Assembly: GCA_016802295.1 (NCBI GenBank)
Contig: JAESIW010000062.1
Span: forward strand, 49,233 to 113,232
Length of the DNA: 64,000 nucleotides
Direction of reading: 5' to 3'
Origin: Brachionus rotundiformis
Taxonomy: Eukaryota; Rotifera; Eurotatoria; Ploima; Brachionidae
In this document: positions 47,812 to 58,763 of the stretch, one piece after another
Numbering within the stretch: position 1 is the stretch's first letter
Layout of the letters: the number at the start of each line of letters is the position of its first letter
The notes under the pieces: model-generated
Told to the model about the DNA's origin: nothing
The model's input: the letters and a program-made list of their open reading frames with translations, nothing else
The model's database searches: none
Position numbers and translations under genes: made by a program

Positions 47812-49195
47812 ATGTATGCTGTGATTAAACATATGCGTGCTAAAAAGACTTTTTTGTATGCTATGAAGATTTTTATGTATGTTGATAATGTAAACCCTTG
47901 TGCCAAATTGAAGTCAAACGAGTCGGACAATGAGCCTGACTCTATAGCCATGAAGCCTCTTATATCAGATTATTCAGCTGTGAGCAACAAATCAAATGAA
48001 ACCGATCCATTCGAAGAGTACAATTTTAGCTCAATCAAAATTCGCATTCAATTAAACCATTACATTATACCTCATTTCAGGCTTGAAAATCCGTGGTTCA
48101 TGTTTGGCAGGCAATTCTTCAAGCCAAAACCGAATTTGTTTGAGCCGAATTTTTTGGCCAAACTAGAGTTCTACGAGTACATACATGTTTTGCTCACATT
48201 TTTGGAAAAAAACATTCTAAATGTCTTATTGATTATTTCAGTGTTGACAAACAGCAGTGATTCCCTATTGAGCAAATTTGGTTGTGTTGACTAAAGCGGC
48301 CTATAAGCCTGCGTGTTCATCAAAATTCTAAGCATGAAGCTACTGCGATGCAACTACACTGAGCCGCAGCATCAGTACAAAATTTTTGTAATCACATTTT
48401 TGTTCGTCAAATTTGACTCGTTTTATTTTGAACATTAAGAGAGCCTGCTAGTCAACATGTTTCTAATTGGTTTTCTTCTAACTAAACTGGAAGATTTTGT
48501 GGAAAAAATAAAATTCGTTTATGTGTATACGGCACCGTGGCAGTTCCCATGGGGTTCGGCGTTTCATGCATTTGCGCAGCCACTAGCCGCACCGCACACA
48601 TCGCTCCTGTTTTTTCAAGCAATAATCTCTGCCATTTTCAGCACACCGCTCGTGCCTGTCATGGGCTCGGCAATTTTTCTCATCTCCTACATGAGACCAG
48701 TCAAATTTTGGGAGAAAAACTACAACACAAAAAGATTTGACAATGCAAACACAAGGCTACAGAGCCAATTTGATCAAACAACCCCTGACAACGAAAATTT
48801 GAATTCAATTTTTTACGAACATTTGTCGAGTGTCCTGCAGAAATCGTTATGTGGCGATTTGATGCTGGACCGATGGGGCCAAGTGAATTATGGCGACTTT
48901 TTTGTTCTTTCATCAGACTATTTGAACTGTTTGGTGCACATAATCGAGCCGGAAACGGTCTGGTGACTTTTCAGCTACGTGGCCTTGAGTTTAAAGGCAC
49001 CTATTGTCAGCAGCGTAAATTGGAAGCCATAACTGAGGACAACACCGAGAATAAGGGCTTTTGTTGCTTTAGTCTGGGCCATTTGCCCAACATGCTCTCA
49101 TTGAATGCTGCGTTTTATCTACGCTGGGTTGCTTAGTCAATAGTTGCCAAAATGTACATTGTCGATGCGTATCGAATAGTCGCTAAGCTATTATG
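47812..49195 (+). pseudogene. Pecanex pseudogene, 3' part
   Basis: Pecanex motifs run in order: HYIIPHFRLENPWFMFGRQF (about 48058), KILSMKLLR (about 48325), APWQFPWGSAFHAFAQP (about 48529), RPVKFWEKNYNTKR (about 48692), NLNSIFYEHL (about 48799), then after a frameshift near 48947 FQLRGLEFKGTYCQQR (about 48969). A TGG-to-TAG change follows at about 49134. In-frame TAAs also occur near 48291, 48303 and 48436. There are no introns over 1.3 kb of well-conserved sequence, consistent with a processed copy, though no poly(A) tail is visible. Confidence 0.88.
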
Positions 49196-50905
49196 ATATT
49201 GTTAATATGTATAGAATAACATATCTTAAATAGAATTTAAAAATTCATCTTAATGACTTTTGACTGGTTTAGTTAGTTAACTAAACCACGAGCGTTTAAG
49301 TTAAGAATAAGCATAAATAGCTGCTACAATACGTCTAACGAGGAGATCGGATCCAAAGGTCCTAATGTAAACATTACAGAATCTAATTTAATTTCAATTT
49401 CAATTTAACTCGATATTTTTTTTAGAAAATAAGCACAAATAATTTAATATTTTTAATTTTATTGCATTTATCAATTTCGAAAATCTAAAAAAATAATTTA
49501 TAAAATTAATACTCGAATTCAAAGAGAAAAAAATCAAATCATCAATATGATTTTTATGATTTTTTTTCAAAAGTATGCATCTAACTAGCTTGTGAAATAT
49601 ATTATTATATTGTTAATAAAATTGTTCCAAGTCGAGAGTGTAAACATTTTTTGTTAAGTTTTTTCGTCTTCTTAATGTTTTATTTAAGGATGCATTGATT
49701 GCAAAAGTTTAACAATTAACCGATTTGAGTTTGAAAAAACGAGTCATTCGCCTTAATTTTGATAAATTCAAGCACTTTGTAAAAACAGCTCCTAACTAAC
49801 TGTAGTTATTCTTACCGCTTTAGCTTCTCACCGTAAATGTCAGATTTTCAGGTTTAACAAAAATATTTCAAAAAATTTAAGTTAAATTAATTTTTTTACT
49901 ATTTAGACTTGCTAACGATGAGTTTCAAATAGTAGCCCAGTCATGGATATATTAACCGCAATTTTCAAATGAGCTATTTAAAATTTAATTCAGCTTAATA
50001 CTGCATCGGCTGCTCAGTTTTTTTTATTTTATTGAAAACAAGGAAAACCTTAACTATCAAATCATCTCGATATCTTGGTAAAAAATTATTTTTTAGTTTT
50101 GCTCAGCGTTGGATTCTTAGCTGAACAAATTGAAAATAAGTCAATGACCGAACTGATATAACAATTAGAATTTTCGGTCCACCGAATTTTCAGGGCTATT
50201 TTTAGTTATTTAACTTGTCTCTTTGATTGCAAGTCTTTTATACGTAAAACGTAACAATTTGGAATTTTTATATTACAAAACCACATGGTTAACGATAGTC
50301 AATTAAAACTAAATTTTAAATTTTTTTTGTAGAGTGCCATCTTAATATTTATATCTGGTCAAATGTTGAATCAAATTCGCGATCCACCAATGGTGTATCG
50401 AAACCCGAAGACTAGTCAAGTCGTAAGAAACTAGTTTTTTTCCATTTGCTGAATATTTTATATAGGTGTACATGTCGTATGATAATGATTTGTAATTAGT
50501 CGCTTAACATCGGCTAGGGTCTTTAAAATGAAAAAAATTGTTTTTTTCATTAAAATATTTCAAAATATTTTTTTTCATATTAACTTTATTAATTTAAAAA
50601 ATAAAATTAAATGATACAATAATTTCTTAAATTTTTAATTTAACTTAGAAATTAGCATTTAAGATTAAACACTTAGTTTGTTTCAGTGAATTATTCTTAA
50701 AATGTCTAATGAATAAATTTTCTGCTGTCATGAGTGAAACAAACGAGCTTTTGAAATTAGTATGCAAATATGCAAGTTTAATAATTTTATTTTTTTAATT
50801 CTTTTCATGATTGAGGAAAAAGTGATCAAAATTGAAAAACAGTGAACAATTTAACAAGTGACGTGAACAATTTAAGAAGTGATTTGGATGAATTTAAGGA
50901 AAATA
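49196..50905. other. AT-rich region without recognisable genes
   Basis: I see only short, unconserved frames and no clear repeats or RNA genes between the pecanex pseudogene and the hAT element. Confidence 0.5.
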
Positions 50906-51439
50906 CTAGGGTTGTAGATCGTTTAAGCAACTAGCGATTTCTTTCGCCAAAATTCGTATCGATAAAAAAGTTTCTGAATAGAAATTTTTTTTTTTCGACA
51001 ATTTTTAAATGAAAATTTTTGGTGAACTATTACGATACGAAAAAAAATAATTGATAATCTTTCGATATCAAAAAAAAACGATAATATTAAAGTTATTTCG
51101 AACTAAAATATCGATAGATTTATCGATATTTTTTTTGATATTACTCGATTGTGATTACTTAAATTTTTTAAGAGTCTTCATAAAATTTATAATTTAAATC
51201 TTAATTTTAGATAATTTATTAAATATATAATTATTAGTTTTCTTAAATTTATGATTTAGACTAGAATTCCTTTAAACTTTAACTATTTGAAATATGTCAA
51301 AATATTATTAAAAATAACTTAGGTTTACAATTTTTGCGAGTCTACAAAAGTAACCAAGTGATTAAATTATATCAAGGTTTTTTTAATTTAAATTAATATA
51401 GTTGAGTTTAAATAAAAATTAATTTTTCTAAATTATGTG

Positions 51440-53580
51440 GATTAAATCAATTTCTTTCTTCATTTTGAATGAAACCGGCTACTGAAAAAAGATTATCAGC
51501 TGGTAATGAAGTTGGTGTTATACAAAATCCTTCACTAAAATAGAAATATTAGGCAAATTTGATTCAAATTGTTTAAAGAATAATACTCGATTCATTATTT
51601 CATCATTATTATAAGCTTTGTAAAAGTTTTCGGCTTGATTTTCGTAAAAGTTTAACTCATTATCCGGAGAAGCGGACATAGTAATTGAGTCATTTTTTCG
51701 TGAGTCTTGTAATTTCTTAATCAAGCTATTTGTTTGTTTTTTCTTTTTTTTTACTTTTAATTGAAACAGGACTATTTTGAGTATTAGAAGCCTGGAATCT
51801 GGGCGACGAAGCTGATCTTTGTTCAGAATTTGAAATGTTATTTTGGCTTAATGTGTTCAATGGAGTTGGAGGCTGATTTTGATTTGTGTTTGTTGTTGAC
51901 TTATTTCTTTGACATTTAATTGAATAAAAACTACGTAAATAATTTTTGGCTTCTTCTTTTATGCCCTTACGTTTGATTTCATCGTTTATGAATTCGAAAT
52001 TTTTATAAAAAGGGTCTAAATAAGGAATAGCCCTGAATATATCATCGTTAAACAAATAAATAAATCTCTTTTTGATTGATTTAATAAGAACATTTTTAAT
52101 TATCTCAACTTCAGCATCCAAAAATACCATTGAATCAAATTCTTGGTAAACAAAATTGTATACAACTGGAAAAAAATGATTTATTGAAACGGTAATTCTT
52201 GTATAATATTAGTGGTTGTAAAACATTACACAATTCCTCTATAAGACCAAATTCATGATCATTCGGAACGTAATCTTCTATAGTATAGCATACAGGATCA
52301 TGGTGAATTCTTTTAAGAGCTGTTTTATTTATTGTTATTGACTTAAGCATATCAAAAGTGCTACCCCACCGGGTGCATACATCTTGTACAAGCTTGCAAT
52401 TACGATTTTATCTTTTGGGATTCTTTAAGTTTTCGTTGAAGTGCCTACGAATGCTTAAATGACCCAACAAGATGTTTGCATTTTTTCAAAAGAACATTAA
52501 TGGTTTTTTTTGTTTTGTTTTCCATTTCAATATCAGTATTTTCTCTTGAGGATATTTCTCTTTTTCTCAATTCATCATTTTCATTGATATCATAAATATA
52601 AAATTTATTGTTTTTTTCACCAATTTTTTTAAATGTTAAATAGATCTGACACGCATAAATTTAATTCATGACCTGCACAAGCCAACTTAATAACATTGTC
52701 TGGGAACTGCGAAACGGCACTTTTAAAATTCGCGCCAGAGTCTGAAATTACACCCATTCACTACACATTTCAAATTAATTAATTTTTTATATATTTATTT
52801 ATGAAAAATTGATTCCTTTTTCACCAACTGACCATTAATTTATTATTTCACTTAACGATTCAAAAATAAAAAGTGAATTAAGATCTTCTTTTAAATACTG
52901 TAAAGACAAGATTTAGCTTTTAAATTCAAAATTTTTTGTAACAAAATGGCAAGTGACCGCAAGAAATGATTCATTTGATATCGAGGTCCAAACGTCGCAA
53001 GAGATTGAGCATTTGATCATATTAGTTAACTCGAGTTCAACAAGATTTTTTATATTTTCATACTAATTTAAAGGTTCAAAACTCATTAAGAATTTTTCTT
53101 TCGCATAAATAAAATTACTTTTTGGGGCAAATATTTGTTATTGAAAGTTGTTCTACATGGCAATTCAAATTCAGGATTCATCTCTTTACAAAAGTCAAAA
53201 AATGCTTCATGCTCAACTATCCGACCTGGTTGATTTATTAAAACCATAAAATGAGTTAATTTTTCTTTAAGTTTGTCAATTTTTCTCATAGATAATTTTA
53301 ACGTTTTTCTAGGTTGATTCTCTGAATCCGATTCATCGTCAATTTCTTCATCTGTGTCCGAAAAAATCGCCTCTACAAATTAATGCTCTTGCGGTTTGCA
53401 GGCTTCAAATAAACCATGAGTTGCCAATTGATTCTGCAAATAAGTCGTAGAATTATTGTGCTTTTTACTAAAATTACAATTCTGACACTTTACCATTTCA
53501 CTGTCTTTATCAAAATCTATGTACCTCCAAACCAATGACTTCTTCTCACGCTTTCTTTTTAGATTCTAACATTTTCAATT
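51440..53580 (-). pseudogene. hAT transposase with BED zinc finger, broken
   Basis: On the minus strand a BED finger (SLVWRYIDFDKD and KCQNC, about 53400-53575) is followed by the motif VEHEAFFDFCKEMNPEFELP (about 53150-53230). The core is fragmented (FGLIEELCNVLQPL, about 52200-52260; IPYLDPFYKNFEFI, about 51995-52040). The C-terminal dimerisation region reads LPADNLFSVAGF (about 51475-51510). Numerous frameshifts and stops occur, so it is not functional. Confidence 0.8.
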
Positions 53581-53836
53581 TTTTAATATCAGTCACAAAA
53601 AAATGTTTTTTTCAAAAAATTAAGTTTTAAAAGAAAAATTTTTTAAAAAATTAAATATTTATAGTAATTATTAAGTGGATGTTGTAGTAAAAGTTTAACT
53701 ATACATTAGTTTAAGTTAATTTTTTTCTAAATTTATTCTTTTTAAGAAAGTTTTATCTCGACTTTTGAATTATCGATATATATTTATCCGATAAAATATA
53801 TCGATTATAAAATTCGATATTTTAATTCGATAGACA

Positions 53837-54530
53837 GTAATAAAATTTTTGCTTATCAATTATAAATATATATTTTCGGTTGATTTTTGTCGAAACACTA
53901 TTCAAATAAAGAATATGGGGAAATCAGGTCTAAAATAGGAATTTTCATTTTTTAAATTTTTCTATAGTGATTCTTGTAGATCTTGATGCGCTGATTCCAA
54001 GAATGTGTATTTTTTGTCCTAGGTAATTATTTTTTGAATTATAGCCTTCGGANNNNNNNNNNNNNNNNNNNNNNNNNNNNNNNNNNNNNNNNNNNNNNNN
54101 NNNNNNNNNNNNNNNNNNNNNNNNNNNNNNNNNNNNNNNNNNNNNNNNNNNNNNNNNNNNNNNNNNNNNNNNNNNNNNNNNNNNNNNNNNNNNNNNNNNN
54201 NNNNNNNNNNNNNNNNNNNNNNNNNNNNNNNNNNNNNNNNNNNNNNNNNNNNNNNNNNNNNNNNNNNNNNNNNNNNNNNNNNNNNNNNNNNNNNNNNNNN
54301 NNNNNNNNNNNNNNGTAATAAAATTTTTGCTTATCAATTATAAATATATATTTTCGGTTGATTTCTGTCGAAACACTATTCAAATAAAGAATATGGGGAA
54401 ATCAGGTCTAAAATAGGAATTTTCATTTTTTAAATTTTTCTATAGTGATTCTTGTAGATCTTGATGCGCTGATTCCAAGAATGTGTATTTTTTGTGCTAG
54501 GTAATTATTTTATGAATTATAGCCTTCGGA
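53837..54530 (+). repeat. 216-bp direct duplication flanking the assembly gap
   Basis: 53837-54052 and 54315-54530 are identical except for about three bases. They lie directly on either side of the run of N, which suggests either a true tandem repeat or the same sequence placed twice by the assembler. Confidence 0.92.
54053..54314. other. Assembly gap (262 N)
   Basis: Unknown bases; frames that appear to cross it are meaningless. Confidence 0.99.
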
Positions 54531-55215
54531 AGTTTTTAACGGTATATTAGGTTATTAAGCCATAACTTCGTCATATTTTATCATTTTTTTATAAAAAATA
54601 CACCAAAATGTTCCGAAAAGAGCGAAGAATCTGAAAATAATAGTATCAAGTTAAAAATGAACTATCCTTGAAAAACCAAAAATTGCCTATGCCTCGCTTT
54701 AGACCTCGCGGGTACCCCCATGTCAAAGGGCACCCCCCCAAAAAAAATTAATTTTTTTCGGGTTACTCAGTGTCTAAAACATACTAGAAGATCAGATCCT
54801 GCATTGAAACCCTTCTTGGAAAACTTTTATCTATCTAAGAATTTTTATTAATCAATTGGTTTAATATTGGAAAAGCTGGATAAAATGATCATATATATGC
54901 CCTTTCACATGGGGGTACCTGCGAGGTCTAAAGCGAGGCATAGGCAATTTTTGGTTTTTCAAGGATAGTTCATTTTTAACGTGAATTTTTTGACTTGATA
55001 CTATTATTTTCAGATTCTTCGCTCTTTTCTGAACATTTTGGTGTATTTTTTATAAAAAAATGATAAAATTTGACGAAGTTATGGCTTAAAAACCTAATAT
55101 ACCGTTAAAAACTTCCGAAGGCTATAATTCAAAAAATAATTACCTAGGACAAAAAATACACATATACTTGGAATCCTATTTTAGATCTGATTTCCCCATA
55201 TTCTTTATTCGATAT
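54383..55215. repeat. Large palindromic fold-back element, arms about 300 bp
   Basis: The left arm (54383 to about 54720) and the right arm (about 54905-55215) are inverted copies, both ending in AATAAAGAATATGGGGAAAT. Both arms carry the GC-richer segment TTTAGACCTCGC and its complement. The centre (about 54720-54905) contains a run of C and A. There is no coding capacity. It resembles a non-autonomous fold-back transposon inserted in the hAT end; the left arm is itself part of the duplicated sequence flanking the gap. Confidence 0.85.
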
Positions 55216-55304
55216 TAATTTAATCGTTCTACCTAATAATTTAGATTAAATCCTTGTGTTTATCGATAATTCAGTTTTCTATCGATCTACCACCCTCCTA
55301 TTAA

Positions 55305-57631
55305 CACTAGAAGACCCGATTTTTTTTATACCGTTAAGTCCCAAAATGGGTTTAAAAAACCCATTTTCTAATTTAACTCTAACTAAGGTCATAATAAAGT
55401 TTTTTTTTCAAAATAAAATTTATTTAATGTTATTTATGCTAATTAATAGTAGCTTCATTATGGAGAAAAAAAAATGTATTATATTTAAGTCATATGATTA
55501 GAAATTTTGACATAATTACAATTGAAATAAAAGAAAAAATGAGATTTTTAATGAAAAAACTCTAATATAACTTTTTTCCATCTTCAAAACACTTTTGACA
55601 TAAAGCTATGTTTTTTTGTTCTTTACAACATGTACCACAACAATACTTTTTACATGAAATACAGGTAACGTTTGTTTAATTCTGATTACAAAACCTAATT
55701 TGACAATTTTTCTTATCCTTTCTTGTATCCATTTTTTTGTATGGAGTCGAATCAACATTCAAATCAACTGATGCAAGTCTTTTACGAGTAGGCGGAGTTT
55801 TTGGTGTCGTTGGTTGACTATTAGATGAAGATGTCTGAGAATTCCTTGAACCTTTAGTGGTCTCAGAGAGCTCCTCAACAAGTTTGATTATGAAGTCTCT
55901 TCTGGTAATTTTAGATTTGTTTACCTCTTTGAACAAAACCCAACTATTTATAATTGCGATGTTTAGGATGTTAAAAAACACATGAACTGGCCATCTTCTA
56001 GTTTGGGCTTTCGGAGTGTACAAACGAGTCATACTATCAACACAATCAACACCAACTTTATTAAGGTTATAATCGTCGATAACATTTGGTAAACTTTTTT
56101 GATGATGCTTGTCAATCGAAACTTTTTCATGATAGGTAGTTAAAACCGATACGTTTTTGTCAACTTTTCCTTGATATACTGTAAGTACAATTCCATTTTT
56201 ATCTTCATAAAATGACGTGTGATGAAGCGATTGTTTTGAGTTTACGCTTTTTGGAAGTTCTGGCTTGTTTCGTTTTACAGTCCCGATAAAAGTTGTTTTG
56301 TTAGCCAATAATTGAGATGCCAATCGATATGTTGTGAAGAAATTATCTGACGATACACAATATCCTTTATTTTTGTACGGTTCAATTAGTTTCTTAACAA
56401 CATATTCTCCTTGTAACTCATTGTTAGGTTTATCATGGTTTTTACCTAAATAAGGAAACCCATTTAAAATAAACTTTGAAATAACATCAACCAATAACCA
56501 GAACTTTATGCCGAATTTGTCAGGTTTATTAGGCATATATTGTAAGAAACTGCATCTACATTTCATTGCCAACAATTGCTCATCAACAGTGAGAAACTGA
56601 TTTGGACGATAGCAAGCTTTGGAGTTTTCAATAAGCCTTTCCCATAGATCTCTTGCCATGCAAAAACTATCAGATTTTACTCGTTCTGATCTAGTTGATT
56701 TAAGGTCAAACCGTAGATATTTCATTAAAAGAAAATATCTGTTTCTAGACATAAAGTTTTTAATAATTGGTATGCCATAATTGCTAGACCACATCTCCTT
56801 TATAGGGATACCAGGACAAAAAACACCTCTTGACAACAAAAGACCAATAAAAGCAAGAATTTCTTCTTTTTTAAATGACAATTGAGGGTCAACAGACTCA
56901 GCAAAAGCATTTGTACAGTCTAGTACCATTTTTACCATGCAAAAATCAAAAATGACCAAAAATGCCGATAAAGCAGTGCTATCTATTCTTGAAGCTGCAA
57001 AACTTGTAGGACCACTTTTTTCATTAAAAACTATTCTTTTTCGAATACATGTTTCATCACCGTCATCTAACTTAGTCCAATGAACACCAGCTTTTGAAGT
57101 TTTGTCTAAATTTCTAGATTGCCCAGATGGTGGTTGTTGGTCACTGCTGCATTCAATTGGTTCATCGAATTCAGACTCACATTCATTGTCTGATGAATAA
57201 TCAGAAAAAAGATATTCATCTTCAGAGTGTAAATCTTCAAAGTCAAAATCAACGTCAGACTCGTCTGAGCTACCTGATTCGGCATCGTTGGCATTGACAA
57301 GTAAGTTTAATGCACGTAGGGCTGAAGCTCTCATTGGCATTTTTATAATTTTTAATTGTTTGATAAAGTTAATAGTAAAATTATAATTTTTTTAGTGTCA
57401 AAAAGTTGAAAAATTTAACTGGGTTTAAAAAACCCCCTCCGGGACTTTAAGTATAATTTTATTTTTTGACACCAAAAAATTATAATTTATAAATTCTAAC
57501 TATTAAATTACATATACAATTCAATTTCAAATTGAAGAGGAAAAAAAAATTTAAAAAAAAAATTTTTTTCTGATTTTTATTCGATTTTTTGCAAAAAAAA
57601 AGAGCTTAAAAAACCCGCGGGTCTTCTAGTG
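55305..57631 (-). mobile_element. piggyBac transposon, nearly intact, 2,327 bp
   Basis: The ends carry the 14-bp inverted repeat CACTAGAAGACCCG (55305-55318, reversed at 57618-57631) and are flanked by the TTAA target duplication (55301-55304 and 57632-57635). An imperfect subterminal repeat (GTTAAGTCCC / GGGACTTTAAG) lies further in on each side. It contains one transposase gene. It is inserted at the junction between the hAT right end and the duplicated secreted-gene locus, so it is younger than both. Confidence 0.95.
55676..57340 (-). CDS. piggyBac transposase, 554 residues, ending before its cysteine-rich domain
   Basis: The ATG at 57340 opens an uninterrupted frame: an acidic N-terminus, then the DDE_Tnp_1_7 core with the catalytic aspartates in LTVDEQLLAMK (about 56590), SSDNFFTTYRL (about 56360) and GVDCVDSMTRLY (about 56045). 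The frame stops at TAA (55676-55678) in the middle of the C-terminal zinc domain: CQIRFC lies before it, while CISCKKYCCGTCC and CQKCF follow in the same frame down to about 55560. That domain helps piggyBac bind its ends. The core looks intact, so one base change may be the only serious defect; the protein could also be a functional truncated form. Confidence 0.85.
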   Translation of the reverse strand: MPMRASALRALNLLVNANDAESGSSDESDVDFDFEDLHSEDEYLFSDYSSDNECESEFDEPIECSSDQQPPSGQSRNLDKTSKAGVHWTKLDDGDETCIRKRIVFNEKSGPTSFAASRIDSTALSAFLVIFDFCMVKMVLDCTNAFAESVDPQLSFKKEEILAFIGLLLSRGVFCPGIPIKEMWSSNYGIPIIKNFMSRNRYFLLMKYLRFDLKSTRSERVKSDSFCMARDLWERLIENSKACYRPNQFLTVDEQLLAMKCRCSFLQYMPNKPDKFGIKFWLLVDVISKFILNGFPYLGKNHDKPNNELQGEYVVKKLIEPYKNKGYCVSSDNFFTTYRLASQLLANKTTFIGTVKRNKPELPKSVNSKQSLHHTSFYEDKNGIVLTVYQGKVDKNVSVLTTYHEKVSIDKHHQKSLPNVIDDYNLNKVGVDCVDSMTRLYTPKAQTRRWPVHVFFNILNIAIINSWVLFKEVNKSKITRRDFIIKLVEELSETTKGSRNSQTSSSNSQPTTPKTPPTRKRLASVDLNVDSTPYKKMDTRKDKKNCQIRFCNQN

Positions 57632-57639
57632 TTAATTGA

Positions 57640-57699
57640 AATGCATCCTATCATGTTAATTATTAAAATTGATACAACAATTTTTAACATTGTATTCAT
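57640..57699 (-). pseudogene. First codons of a second copy of the small secreted-protein gene
   Basis: Only about 20 codons remain (ATG at 57699, reading leftwards), matching 31225-31284. The rest was lost where the hAT and piggyBac elements meet the locus. Confidence 0.75.
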
Positions 57700-57982
57700 T
57701 TTTGGATGAAAATTTTGAAATCTGTTTTGACTCTATCTTTTAATAAAAAATTTTATCAAATTTAAGAGTAGAGAAGTTTATAAATCGAAAAAAGTTTTTA
57801 CAAATAGAATTCAAAATTCAAATGCTAAACATATCAAGAGGAAACATAAAGATTTTTTGATTTCTTTAGAAACAAATCTAATTAATCTCGTATTTTATTC
57901 AAATATATAAAAAATGTGAAAAGTGCGTGTTTCTTTACTAAATTTAGTATAAAAAAACAATATTTTCTAATGCCAATTAAAA
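57700..57982. promoter_or_regulatory. Divergent upstream region, copy 2
   Basis: It lies between the minus-strand remnant and the ATG at 57983. Most of it (to 57897) is duplicated at 31285-31482. It is likely the promoter of the secreted gene; no specific element is asserted. Confidence 0.4.
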
Positions 57983-58525
57983 ATGAATAATTTGTTAACA
58001 GCTGCACTCTTGAGCTTGTTTGTCGGACTTATACAAGGTTTGCCAACAGGCTCAGTGTCAAACGATACTGCAGTGAATTGCTCATTCTCCAAGAATGTCC
58101 TCAATTGCCAATATCTTACCAACCAAGTAAAATGTGATGCCGTATCCAATCTTTTGAATTTGACTGTCTTACCTATGCAAATGTTTGGAATGAGGCTGTT
58201 AAACAATGTTGATATTTCAAGTCCAGAACAAGCCAAAATTTGCCTTTTGCCAAGAGTGCTTGACTTACCAATTTATCTTACAAATAATATATTTGTAGAT
58301 GGAGAAGCTGTTAATTTAAGTCTGTATTATTCATTAAGTGATACCAAAACTGGTATTCGCATTACAGATAAAGCATGCTTTTCAAGATTTCTTAATTTGA
58401 TAAAAAATGTAGCTGAGCTACATAGAGTAACTGTTCAACAAAATTTGCTCGGCGATAGCCAAGATGTAAATTTATTTGGTCTGTTGGTACTAAATAATGC
58501 AGATAGCAGAAAAGCACGACAATAA
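57983..58525 (+). CDS. Secreted protein of 180 residues, unknown family
   Basis: The ATG at 57983 begins a clear signal peptide (MNNLLTAALLSLFVGLIQG, cleavage probably near LPTG). The mature part has five cysteines and N-glycosylation sequons (NCS, NLT, NLS) and reads as a compact alpha/beta domain that I do not recognise. The frame stops at TAA 58523-58525. Directly after it, the same frame continues for 43 codons of Gly/Ser/Tyr/Phe-rich sequence to another TAA. A truncated copy at 35199-35763 shares the first stop. No intron is needed. It may be a secreted matrix or lorica/cuticle-type protein that lost its tail, or one that reaches it by readthrough. Confidence 0.7.
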   Translation: MNNLLTAALLSLFVGLIQGLPTGSVSNDTAVNCSFSKNVLNCQYLTNQVKCDAVSNLLNLTVLPMQMFGMRLLNNVDISSPEQAKICLLPRVLDLPIYLTNNIFVDGEAVNLSLYYSLSDTKTGIRITDKACFSRFLNLIKNVAELHRVTVQQNLLGDSQDVNLFGLLVLNNADSRKARQ

Positions 58526-58657
58526 TTTGGTAGTGGCTATCAATCGAGCTGGGGTTCGAATAGATATTCAAGTTTTCGTGGATTTGGTGGATACGGCTCT
58601 AGTTACAGCTCAAGTTGGGGATCGAGCTCTGGATACAGTTATGGTTTTGGAAAATAA
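58526..58657 (+). other. In-frame Gly/Ser/Tyr-rich extension after the stop
   Basis: There are 43 sense codons and then TAA at 58655. The composition is strongly biased (for example FGGYGSSYSSSWGSSSGYSY), as in silk-like or adhesive low-complexity tails, and unlike any random AT-rich frame. It is in the same frame as the upstream coding region. Confidence 0.6.
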
Positions 58658-58763
58658 AAATTATGTTTTTGTTCAACTTTTTTATAATAATTTTAAAAGC
58701 TAATTTTGAATAAAATTATTTGATAAAAAATGAATAATTTCAACTGAATTTAATTCAATTTAA

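Larger units (their letters stand above)
50907..55300 (-). mobile_element. hAT transposon, decayed, with nested insertions
   Basis: The left end reads TAGGGTTGTAGATCG and the right end, reversed, TAGGAGGGTGGTAGATCG; these are imperfect inverted repeats of hAT type. Subterminal ATCGAT-rich sequence lies at both ends (51061-51140 and 53760-53835). Inside is a broken hAT transposase; a large palindrome and an assembly gap sit near the right end. No 8-bp target duplication is apparent, partly because piggyBac landed at the right border. Exact ends are uncertain. Confidence 0.5.

Noticed and set aside
50893..50906. 8-bp target duplication of the hAT element
   Set aside because: The left flank does not match the right flank (before or after removing piggyBac), so no duplication can be claimed.
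54034..54383. Frames across the N run
   Set aside because: They consist of unknown residues and exist only because N is not a stop.
36361..58525. Repeated in-frame TAA codons inside conserved domains (Merlin, piggyBac, pecanex, helicase, secreted gene), suggesting TAA reassignment
   Set aside because: The giant SecA-like and RHS-like frames run thousands of codons without TAA and end at TAA or splice sites, and the affected genes also have frameshifts and deletions. Simple decay explains them; only the secreted-gene tail is kept as a readthrough question.
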